The position numbers and the translations under genes were made by a program. This document shows positions 1 to 5,588 of a stretch of DNA of 5,588 nt, piece after piece. The stretch is from an uncultured Clostridia bacterium (GTDB taxonomy: Bacteria > Bacillota > Clostridia > Christensenellales > Borkfalkiaceae), in assembly GCA_934271725.1 (NCBI GenBank), contig CAKQSC010000069.1, positions 1-5,588 of the forward strand. The letters run 5' to 3'. A model generated the notes under the pieces. It was not told the DNA's origin. It worked only from the letters and a program-made list of their open reading frames with translations, and made no database searches. Numbering within the stretch: position 1 is the stretch's first letter; each line of letters starts with the position of its first letter.

Positions 1-1855
1 CTCTTTCGTAAAATCCTTCGTAGTCGTAAGACGTGGCGTAACCCAAAACGTAATTGTCGGGCGAATAAGTCTGCAAAACGACTTTGCCCTGCTTATCCGC
101 TCTACCGCTTCTCCCCGCGACCTGCGTTATAAGTTGGAAAGTTCTTTCTCCGCTTCTGTAATCGGAAAAATGCAGACTCATATCCGCGTCTATAATTCCG
201 ACGAACGTTACGCCCGCAAAATCGTGTCCTTTCGCAATCATCTGCGTGCCGACGAGAATATCCGCTTTCCGTTCCTGAAACGCGCTTAAAATCTTTAAAT
301 GCCCGTCTTTGCTTGCCGTTGTATCGTTGTCCATTCTGAGTATTCTTGCCTGCGGAAACAGTTTCTGCAATTCGATAACGACTTTCTGCGTTCCCAACGC
401 GCCGTAACGCAAGAACTTGCTTCCGCATTCGGGACAAGAGGTTATCATGTGATATTTCGCACCGCAATAATGACATTTCAAAGAATCGTCGTCGTAGTGA
501 TATGTAAGCGAAACGTCGCAATCTTTGCATTTGGGAACGTAACCGCATTCCGTACATATAACGTATTGCGAATATCCTCTGCGGTTTAAAAATATCATTG
601 CCTGTCCGCCCTCGTCGAGGCAATTTTTCAGTTCCTCTTTCATTGCGGAAGAAAACTCCGTGTGGTTACCGCGACGAATCTCTTTTCGCATATCGGCGAT
701 AATGATTTCGGGCAACGGTTTTTTGTTTATTCTTTCCGGCATAACCGCAAGGTTATAAACGCCCTTTTTCGCAAGATTATAGGTTTCTATCGACGGCGTC
801 GCACTACCCAGAACTATTTTCGCGCCGTTATATTTCGCCCTGAAATTCGCTATTTCGAGAGTGCCGTATCTCGGCGCCTTTTCGCTGAAATAACTAGAAT
901 CGTGCTCTTCGTCTATTATAATCAGCCCCACGTTTTCTACCGGCGAGAAAATCGCGCTTCTCGCCCCGATAACTACTCGCGCTTCGCCGTTACGGAGTCG
1001 CCACCACTCGTCGTATTTTTCGCCTGCGTTAAGTCCGCTGTGGAATATCGCGGCAACGTTTCCGAAACGCGCGCGAAGTTGCCGTAGCATTTGCGGTGTC
1101 AAGGCAATTTCCGGAACGAGCATTATTGCCGTTCTTCCCTTTTCGAGCGTATCGTTTATAAGCCTTAAATATACTTCCGTTTTTCCGCTACCCGTTACGC
1201 CGTATAGTAAAGTTACGGTTTTATCCGTATTTTTTATGCTTTCTACCGCTTCTTGCTGTCTTTTCGTAAGTTCCACCCGTTTTTTATCTTCGGTAAGCAT
1301 AGAATAGGGCGAACGCCCTACTTTTACTTCTTTTACGACGCAAACGCCTTTCTCTATCAAAGCGTTTATCGCGCCCGCGCCGAATTTTTTGGATAAAACG
1401 GTAAACTTTTCTTCGCCCGTACCTTTAAGATATCCGTACGCTTCCGCTTGTTTTTTCGCTTGCTTGCCGATAACCTCTTCCGCGTTTTTCATATCGTTTA
1501 AAAAAACGACTCTTTCCGTTTTTTCGCTTACCGCGTCTCTTCTCATTTCGGATGGAAGAAAAAGTCTTAAAGCGAGCGCTCTCGTTACGTGATATCTCTT
1601 TTGAATAAACTCGGCTGTTTTCAAAGATTCTTCCGTAAGCGCGGGTATATCTTCCGATACGCCGATTATGCTTTTGATTTTAGTTTTGTCGAAATCCGTA
1701 TCGTCTTTGATTTTTACGACGACGCCGTTAATTTTTCGCGCGCCGAAAGGGACGATAACGCGACTTCCGACGAATACGTTACCGCCCTCGAAATAATAAT
1801 CGAATTTTCTGTCGACTTCGCTGTTTGCGACGTCTACCAGTATCTCGGCGTACAT
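1..1855 (-). CDS. priA: Primosomal protein N' (PriA replication-restart helicase), C-terminus cut by window edge
   Basis: PriA is a 3'-to-5' superfamily 2 helicase that recognises abandoned forks and reloads the replisome. Reading the minus strand from the ATG at 1855 gives 618 codons without a stop to the window edge; the family is usually about 730-800 aa, so roughly the last 110-180 residues are missing. Visible parts: the 3' DNA-binding domain (about 1-105, starting MYAEILVD, with VGSRVIVPFG), a winged-helix region, Walker A GVTGSGKT at 219-226, PEIALTPQM, GARSAIF, Walker B DEEH at 315-318, and GSATPS at 360-365. A zinc region has all eight cysteines (434, 437, 443, 446, 461, 464, 474, 477), followed by LVGTQMIAKGHDF and QVAGRSGR (588-595). 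An in-frame TAA at 1870 limits the start, and the next ATG is at residue 104. No Shine-Dalgarno precedes the start. It follows rpoZ by 53 bases that contain a hairpin. Confidence 0.97.
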   Translation of the reverse strand, partial: MYAEILVDVANSEVDRKFDYYFEGGNVFVGSRVIVPFGARKINGVVVKIKDDTDFDKTKIKSIIGVSEDIPALTEESLKTAEFIQKRYHVTRALALRLFLPSEMRRDAVSEKTERVVFLNDMKNAEEVIGKQAKKQAEAYGYLKGTGEEKFTVLSKKFGAGAINALIEKGVCVVKEVKVGRSPYSMLTEDKKRVELTKRQQEAVESIKNTDKTVTLLYGVTGSGKTEVYLRLINDTLEKGRTAIMLVPEIALTPQMLRQLRARFGNVAAIFHSGLNAGEKYDEWWRLRNGEARVVIGARSAIFSPVENVGLIIIDEEHDSSYFSEKAPRYGTLEIANFRAKYNGAKIVLGSATPSIETYNLAKKGVYNLAVMPERINKKPLPEIIIADMRKEIRRGNHTEFSSAMKEELKNCLDEGGQAMIFLNRRGYSQYVICTECGYVPKCKDCDVSLTYHYDDDSLKCHYCGAKYHMITSCPECGSKFLRYGALGTQKVVIELQKLFPQARILRMDNDTTASKDGHLKILSAFQERKADILVGTQMIAKGHDFAGVTFVGIIDADMSLHFSDYRSGERTFQLITQVAGRSGRADKQGKVVLQTYSPDNYVLGYATSYDYEGFYER

Positions 1856-1875
1856 AGTAATATTTTTTTAAAGTC

Positions 1876-1904
1876 AAAAAGGTTCGTCGGTCGGACGAAC
1901 CTTT
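1876..1904 (-). terminator. Terminator-like hairpin after rpoZ
   Basis: On the minus strand an 11-bp perfect stem (1904-1894 pairing with 1888-1878, AAAGGTTCGTC / GACGAACCTTT) closes a 5-base loop and begins four bases after the rpoZ stop. The descending arm runs into TTTTT (1880-1876), then GAC and TTT. Only two U residues of the first run lie outside the stem, so termination may be partial. The orientation fits the end of the yicC-gmk-rpoZ unit. On the plus strand the stem is followed by A residues, so it would not terminate in that direction. The alternative is a processing or attenuation element upstream of priA. Confidence 0.55.
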
Positions 1905-1908
1905 AAAA

Positions 1909-2109
1909 TCAGTCTTTGGTTACGGTAATATTGTCCGAGGCGATTTCTTTCGCGGCGACGGTCAAAGGCTTGTCTTTACCCAAAGTGTCTTCTCCTATCG
2001 CTATCGAATGGTCCAAAATCTCTCTCGCCCTCTTGGAGCAAACTACGCAAAGTCCGTATTTGGAATTAGTCTTTTTTACAAGATTGTCTATCGCAGGTTT
2101 CTGTATCAT
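1909..2109 (-). CDS. rpoZ: DNA-directed RNA polymerase omega subunit (66 aa)
   Basis: Omega binds the beta' subunit and helps assemble and stabilise RNA polymerase. The protein is small, as in Gram-positive bacteria (B. subtilis omega is of similar size; E. coli omega is longer). Family features are visible: PAIDNL at residues 5-10 (usually PSIDDL), TNSKYGLCVV at 14-23, the hallmark KRAREI at 26-31, and KPLTVAAKEIA at 47-57 (usually KPVTIALEEI). The start is set by a Shine-Dalgarno eight bases upstream. It follows gmk by 14 bases, the gmk-rpoZ pairing common across Bacillota, and is followed four bases after its stop by a hairpin. Two cysteines (C21, C24) lie in the first helix where small aliphatic residues or alanine are usual; I attach no function to them. 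The short length is normal and not a truncation. Confidence 0.94.
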   Translation of the reverse strand: MIQKPAIDNLVKKTNSKYGLCVVCSKRAREILDHSIAIGEDTLGKDKPLTVAAKEIASDNITVTKD

Positions 2110-2117
2110 AATTATTT

Positions 2118-2122
2118 ACCTC
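2118..2122 (-). promoter_or_regulatory. Shine-Dalgarno sequence of rpoZ
   Basis: On the minus strand GAGGT lies eight bases before the rpoZ ATG at 2109, inside the 14-base gap after the gmk stop. It shows that rpoZ has its own ribosome entry rather than relying only on coupling. Confidence 0.65.
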
Positions 2123-2123
2123 G

Positions 2124-2681
2124 TTATATATTTTTTTCTTTGTTTATTATCTCGCGTACCTTTTCGTAGGTTGCGTCAAGATCGTCGTTTACGACGACGT
2201 AATCGTATTTATCTTTCAGCCCGAGTTCAAAATCAACTCTCGCAAGCCTTATTTTGATTTTATCTTCCGTTTCCGTGTTTCTCGTTACGAGTCTGTGTTT
2301 AAGTTCTTCTATCGACGGCGGAACGACCATTATAAGAACGGCGTCGGGATAATTCTTTTTAATACTTAACCCTCCGTCGACGTCTATTTCAAGAAGCACG
2401 TCGTGATTTTCAAGTTTTTTCAAAACGTAATCTTTCGGCGTGCCGTAATAGTTCTCGAAGTGCATGGAATATTCGAGCAATTCGTTGTTTTCTATCTTTT
2501 TTTCAAACTGCTCTTTCGTCAGAAAAAAGTATTCTCTTCCGTCTTTTTCGCCTGTTCTAGGCGATCTTGTCGTGCAAGAAATCGACAAAGCGATATTCTT
2601 GTCTTTTTCGCATAAAAGATTGGCAATAGTACCCTTTCCCACACCGGAAGGTCCCGAAATTACAAATAAAATATTTCTCAT
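2124..2681 (-). CDS. gmk: Guanylate kinase (185 aa)
   Basis: Gmk phosphorylates GMP to GDP with ATP, an essential step in guanine nucleotide synthesis and salvage in the cytoplasm. The P-loop GPSGVGKGT is at residues 10-18. The GMP-binding region follows, with SCTTRSPRTGEKDGREYFF at 35-53, including S35, R39, R42 and Y51. The segment ENYYGTP follows, then DVLLEIDVDGG, where most homologues have DVQG, then the lid and VVPPSIEEL, and near the end YDYVVVNDDL. Length is typical. The ATG at 2681 is chosen because it puts the P-loop at the usual distance from the N-terminus and starts two bases after the yicC stop (TGA TT ATG). A longer reading in the same frame would begin at 2780 inside yicC and add 33 residues unlike the family. 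Only a weak GAG serves as a ribosome site, consistent with coupling to yicC. Confidence 0.97.
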   Translation of the reverse strand: MRNILFVISGPSGVGKGTIANLLCEKDKNIALSISCTTRSPRTGEKDGREYFFLTKEQFEKKIENNELLEYSMHFENYYGTPKDYVLKKLENHDVLLEIDVDGGLSIKKNYPDAVLIMVVPPSIEELKHRLVTRNTETEDKIKIRLARVDFELGLKDKYDYVVVNDDLDATYEKVREIINKEKNI

Positions 2682-2683
2682 AA

Positions 2684-3556
2684 TCACTCGATGTTCTGAA
2701 CTTGCTCGCGTATTTTTTCTATTTCGTTCTTCATTGACAACGCGGTTTGCGTAACCGTTATGTCGTTTGCCTTTGAACAAATCGTGTTGGTTTCTCTGTT
2801 AAACTCCTGCATTAAAAAATCTAGTTTTTTACCGGGAGTCTTTTCTTTCGCAAGTTCTCTGAATTGAGATATATGCGAGGAAAGTCTTGTCATTTCTTCG
2901 TCGATGTTGGACTTGTCCGTAAAAAACGCGACTTCGTTTAACAGTCTCGCCTCGTCGTACTTTACGTCGTTAAGGGCTTCCGCAATACGCTTTTTCAATT
3001 TTTCAGCGTAATCCGTCGCAACAAAAGGCGCCCTCGTCTTTACGACGTTAAGCAACTCTTCCACCGTATTCACTCTGCCGAGCATATCCGCGGAAAGTTT
3101 TTCGCCCTCCGTTTTTCTCATTTCGTTAAGCCTGTCGAGCGCAAGATTTACGGTGTCGACAAGCGGTTTTTCCAAAAAAGAATAATCCGCGATTTCGTTC
3201 TTTTCTTTAAGAACGTCGGGAAGTCGCAATACGGAAGACGAAGTCAAATCGTTTTCTATGCCGTACACCGACTTTAAGGTTTTTGCCATGTCGATATAAT
3301 TCTTAACCGCGCCGGTGTTGAGTTCGTAACCGCAATCCTTTTCTCGTAAATCCGTAAAATTAACGTATAAATCTACGTGTCCTCTTGAAATCTTTGCCGA
3401 AACGGCTTTTCTGACCGCGTCTTCGAGAGATGCAAACACTCTCGGCGATTTTACGCTCAAATCGAGATTTTTGTTGTTTACGGTTCTTATTTCGACGGTT
3501 AAATTAAACTTATCGCCGGTATAATCCGCCCTGCCGTATCCTGTCATGCTGTACAT
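2684..3556 (-). CDS. YicC/YloC-family endoribonuclease (290 aa)
   Basis: Members of this family (E. coli YicC, B. subtilis YloC) are cytoplasmic metal-dependent endoribonucleases implicated in RNA turnover. The N-terminal signature SMTGYGR lies at residues 3-9, followed by the YicC-like domain with RLPDVL at 111-116. The C-terminal domain (formerly DUF1732) is strongly conserved: a segment around 218-239 with SNIDEEMTRLSSH, then GKKLDFLMQEFNRETNT (242-258), SKAND (261-265) and the terminal EKIREQVQNIE. Full length for the family. I chose the ATG at 3556 over the GTG at 3565 because the Shine-Dalgarno overlaps that GTG and homologues begin just before SMTG. It is the first gene after a promoter at 3614-3586 and its stop is two bases from gmk, so the two are probably translationally coupled. 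One small oddity is Cys260, where NTIGSK is usual. The RNA targets cannot be told from the sequence. Confidence 0.93.
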   Translation of the reverse strand: MYSMTGYGRADYTGDKFNLTVEIRTVNNKNLDLSVKSPRVFASLEDAVRKAVSAKISRGHVDLYVNFTDLREKDCGYELNTGAVKNYIDMAKTLKSVYGIENDLTSSSVLRLPDVLKEKNEIADYSFLEKPLVDTVNLALDRLNEMRKTEGEKLSADMLGRVNTVEELLNVVKTRAPFVATDYAEKLKKRIAEALNDVKYDEARLLNEVAFFTDKSNIDEEMTRLSSHISQFRELAKEKTPGKKLDFLMQEFNRETNTICSKANDITVTQTALSMKNEIEKIREQVQNIE

Positions 3557-3562
3557 AAAAAA

Positions 3563-3567
3563 CACCT
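3563..3567 (-). promoter_or_regulatory. Shine-Dalgarno sequence that fixes the yicC start
   Basis: On the minus strand AGGTG (3567-3563) is followed by six T residues and the ATG at 3556. The site contains the in-frame GTG at 3565, so that GTG is part of the ribosome binding site rather than the initiation codon. Confidence 0.7.
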
Positions 3568-3585
3568 GCTTTCCGTAATTATTTT

Positions 3586-3614
3586 ATTATAACACAAACT
3601 TATGAAAATATCAA
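3586..3614 (-). promoter_or_regulatory. Sigma-A type promoter for yicC-gmk-rpoZ
   Basis: On the minus strand a -35 box TTGATA (3614-3609) is separated by exactly 17 bases from a perfect -10 box TATAAT (3591-3586). A TG dinucleotide one base upstream of the -10 (3594-3593) makes it an extended -10. Transcription should begin near 3579, giving a 5' leader of about 23 bases before the yicC ATG. The -35 box includes the last bases of ligA and its TGA stop. This is one base short of the ideal TTGACA-17-TATAAT, so I expect a strong constitutive promoter. No operator repeat is visible beside it. Confidence 0.8.
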
Positions 3615-5554
3615 GACTTTATTATGCCTTTAAACTCCGTTTCGTCAATAACTTTTATTCCGAGACGTTTAGCCTTGTCGAGTTTGCTTCCCGCCGACTC
3701 ACCCGCTATAACGAGCGTGGTGGAGTTCGTAACGGACGACTGACATTCACCGCCCTCGTCCTCTATGATTTTTTGCGCTTCCGAGCGTTTAAAGTCCGTA
3801 AGCGTTCCCGTAAGAACGACTTTTTCTCCGCTGAAAACGCCTTGCTTTTTTTCCGTTTGATAAACTATTTCCACGCCGAGAGAAAACAACTCCGAAATCT
3901 CGTTTTCGTTATAATCGTCGTTAAGGTAAGAATATATGCAATCCGCGGTTATTTCGCCGACGTCGTCGAGCCCCGACAAAAACTCTTTGTCGGCATTTTT
4001 CAAATCGGAAAAACTTGCGAACGTTTTAGATAAATCTCTCGCCGTTTTTTTACCGACGTTATCTATGCCGAGCGCGTAAATAAACTTTGCGAAAGGTACT
4101 TTTTTAGACTTTTCGATAGCGTTTAAAAGATTGTAAGCCTTTTTATCGCCGAAACCGTCCAACTTCATAAGGTCGTCGAAACTAAGTTTATATAATCCCG
4201 AGAAAGAATCCGTTTTAAGCGTATCGAAAAGTTGTTCCGCGGTTTTTTCGGAAAATCCGTCTATATCCATACCTTCTTTGGACGCAAAGTTGGAAAGATT
4301 TGCAACGACTCTCGGTTTACAGTCCTTGTTCGGGCAAAACAGATTTGCCCCTACCTCGATTATCTCGCTTCCGCAAAAGGGACAAACTCGGGGCGGTTCC
4401 ACGTCTTTCGATTCGTCGTAATATTCGGTCGTTCCGAGTATCTCGGGAATTACTTCGTTGGATCGTCTTATAAGCACTCTCGATGGAACTTTTATTTTCT
4501 TTTTTTCTATATCGCCCATATTATTGAGCGTTGCTTTTTTGACCGTCGCTCCTGCAAGTTCGACGGGTTCCACGATAGCGAGCGGAGTAAGTTTTCCCGT
4601 TCTTCCCACCTGCCATATAACCCTTTTAAGTTTAGTGGTAACTTCTTCCGCGGTAAACTTGAAAGCGAGCGCCCAGCGCGGAAACTTGTCCGTACTGCCA
4701 AGTTCTTCCCTCGTTTTGAAATCGTTTACCTTTATAACCGCACCGTCAGTCAAAATATCAAGTGTTTTCCTAGATTTTTCAACTTCGTTTATGGCTAGCA
4801 TAACGTCTGAAATGCCATGACAGACGCGTAAAAACGGGTGAACTTTAAAGCCGTTTTTCTTTAAAAACTCAACGCACTCTACCTGTGTTTCAAGGCTTCC
4901 TTCCGACATATAATTTACGTTATAAAACATAATCTCGGGATGGCGCGAAGCCGTGATTTTAGGATCCAGATTTCGTATCGCGCCGGCTACCGCGTTTCTT
5001 GCGTTCTTTAAATATTCCTTTGCCGTTTCGTTATATTTTTTCAGTACGGAAAGTCTTATGACAGCCTCTCCCTGCACTTCGAGAGTACCCTTGTAATCAA
5101 TCGTTAATGGGAAACTTTTTATGGTTAAAACCTGCTCGGTTACGTCCTCTCCCACAATTCCGTTTCCGCGAGTGGTTGCCCTTACGAACTTACCGTTATC
5201 GAAAGTTATACAAATGGTAAGACCGTCGAACTTATATTCTACCGTATAGTCGACGCCGTTCGGTTCGATTTTCCGTATTCTGTTGTCGAAGGCTATGACC
5301 TCTTCTTCGGCAAGAGCCTTATCGAGGCTATACAAACGCCTGATATGCTCATGCTTTTCAAAAGCGGATATAGGCTCGCCTCCGACGCGTTTTGTAGGCG
5401 AATCGAACAACACGACGCCCGTTTGTTTTTCAAGCGACGTCAACTCGTCGTAAAGCCTGTCGTATTCCCCGTCCGACACGGTCGGATTATCGAGCACGTA
5501 ATACTCGTAAGCGTATCTATTAAGTTTGTCGACGAGTTCTCTCATTCTGTCCAT
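3611..5554 (-). CDS. ligA: NAD+-dependent DNA ligase LigA (complete, 647 aa)
   Basis: LigA seals 3'-OH/5'-phosphate nicks using NAD+, joining Okazaki fragments and finishing repair in the cytoplasm. All family domains are visible in order. Domain Ia (about residues 1-65) has the NMN-binding stretch ending DGEYDRL. The adenylation domain carries the nucleotidyl lysine K108 in EYKFDG, then GEDVT, ARNAVAG and PRWALAFKF with K299. An OB fold includes QVGRTGKLTP. A Cys4 zinc finger uses C391, C394, C407 and C412. Helix-hairpin-helix repeats span about 428-560, and a C-terminal BRCT domain (about 573-647) begins GEKVVLTGTL. The length is normal for the family. I chose the ATG at 5554 because the domain starts there and a GGAG lies 10 bases upstream; a TTG at 5578 would add eight residues unlike the family (MRRWSCCD). 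Odd points: several usually invariant motif residues differ (N131, Q161, N344, S365-N366), which I believe fits a variant LigA clade common in Clostridia. The catalytic residues are intact, so I infer an active enzyme. Confidence 0.97.
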   Translation of the reverse strand: MDRMRELVDKLNRYAYEYYVLDNPTVSDGEYDRLYDELTSLEKQTGVVLFDSPTKRVGGEPISAFEKHEHIRRLYSLDKALAEEEVIAFDNRIRKIEPNGVDYTVEYKFDGLTICITFDNGKFVRATTRGNGIVGEDVTEQVLTIKSFPLTIDYKGTLEVQGEAVIRLSVLKKYNETAKEYLKNARNAVAGAIRNLDPKITASRHPEIMFYNVNYMSEGSLETQVECVEFLKKNGFKVHPFLRVCHGISDVMLAINEVEKSRKTLDILTDGAVIKVNDFKTREELGSTDKFPRWALAFKFTAEEVTTKLKRVIWQVGRTGKLTPLAIVEPVELAGATVKKATLNNMGDIEKKKIKVPSRVLIRRSNEVIPEILGTTEYYDESKDVEPPRVCPFCGSEIIEVGANLFCPNKDCKPRVVANLSNFASKEGMDIDGFSEKTAEQLFDTLKTDSFSGLYKLSFDDLMKLDGFGDKKAYNLLNAIEKSKKVPFAKFIYALGIDNVGKKTARDLSKTFASFSDLKNADKEFLSGLDDVGEITADCIYSYLNDDYNENEISELFSLGVEIVYQTEKKQGVFSGEKVVLTGTLTDFKRSEAQKIIEDEGGECQSSVTNSTTLVIAGESAGSKLDKAKRLGIKVIDETEFKGIIKS

Positions 5555-5564
5555 ATCACAACAA

Positions 5565-5568
5565 CTCC
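5565..5568 (-). promoter_or_regulatory. Shine-Dalgarno sequence of ligA
   Basis: On the minus strand this reads GGAG, followed by 10 bases and then the ATG at 5554. The spacing is slightly long but acceptable. It favours this ATG over the TTG at 5578, which lies upstream of the site. The ATG at 5545 is the other in-frame candidate but would be too far from the site and would trim the N-terminus. Confidence 0.55.
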
Positions 5569-5588
5569 AACGGCGCAAACCTGAGCGC

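Noticed and set aside
102..623. A 173-codon minus-strand frame rich in arginine
   Set aside because: It is an alternate frame inside priA; the true frame here encodes the zinc region and the C-terminal helicase motifs.
1850..1882. TTGACT after the rpoZ hairpin as a -35 box for priA
   Set aside because: No acceptable -10 box lies 16-18 bases downstream; the T-rich run is better explained as the tail of the hairpin.
1589..2257. Plus-strand frames of about 105 and 113 codons opposite priA, rpoZ and gmk
   Set aside because: They are antisense to clearly recognised genes, one crosses the hairpin and two gene boundaries, and none has a supported start.
2682..2780. Longer gmk reading starting at 2780
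   Set aside because: It would overlap yicC by almost 100 bases and add 33 residues with no match to guanylate kinases; the ATG at 2681 gives a standard N-terminus.
3557..3565. GTG at 3565 as the yicC start
   Set aside because: The GTG forms part of the AGGTG ribosome site for the ATG at 3556, and the extra residues are not typical of the family.
3973..3999. Hairpin CCGACAAA / TTTGTCGG followed by a T-run on the plus strand
   Set aside because: It looks like a plus-strand terminator, but it lies inside ligA coding sequence and no plus-strand gene ends there. The stem is explained by the codons for DKEFLSG.
4232..4820. Open reading frames of 120 and 188 codons on the plus strand opposite ligA
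   Set aside because: They mirror the ligA codons, their peptides resemble no family I know, and no ribosome site or promoter supports them. The minus-strand ligA reading explains the region fully.

Overview
This is an ordinary chromosomal housekeeping segment from a low-to-mid GC bacterium (about 43% GC by eye), most likely a member of the Bacillota and probably Clostridia. The evidence is the NAD+-dependent ligase, a short Gram-positive-type omega subunit, and the yicC-gmk-rpoZ-priA gene order, which is the backbone of the yloC-to-priA cluster of Bacillus. The exact lineage cannot be fixed from this window. Every gene I can support is on the minus strand, so the window reads from its right end to its left end.

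Layout in the direction of transcription: (1) ligA, NAD+-dependent DNA ligase, complete, 5554 to 3611. (2) A 54-base gap with a strong-looking sigma-A promoter whose -35 box overlaps the ligA stop codon. (3) A tight cluster of yicC-family endoribonuclease (3556 to 2684), gmk guanylate kinase (2681 to 2124) and rpoZ, the RNA polymerase omega subunit (2109 to 1909), with gaps of only 2 and 14 bases. (4) A 53-base gap holding an 11-bp hairpin with a short U-run, terminator-like, just after rpoZ. (5) priA, the replication-restart helicase, starting at 1855 and running off the left edge with 618 codons visible. There is no gene-free stretch of 300 bases and no RNA gene, mobile element or CRISPR array that I can see.

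The genes cover core information processing. LigA seals nicks in replication and repair, and PriA reloads the replisome at stalled forks. Gmk makes GDP for nucleotide and (p)ppGpp pools, omega stabilises RNA polymerase, and the YicC protein takes part in RNA turnover. The yicC, gmk and rpoZ genes look like one transcription unit from the promoter near 3590. Whether priA belongs to it depends on read-through of the hairpin.

I found no undescribed system here. The points worth a second look are modest: a LigA with several substitutions in usually invariant motifs, a promoter embedded in the ligA stop, a hairpin followed by a priA start with no Shine-Dalgarno sequence, the lack of remA and coaBC from their usual places, and a marked shortage of the palindromes AGCT, GGCC and GATC.
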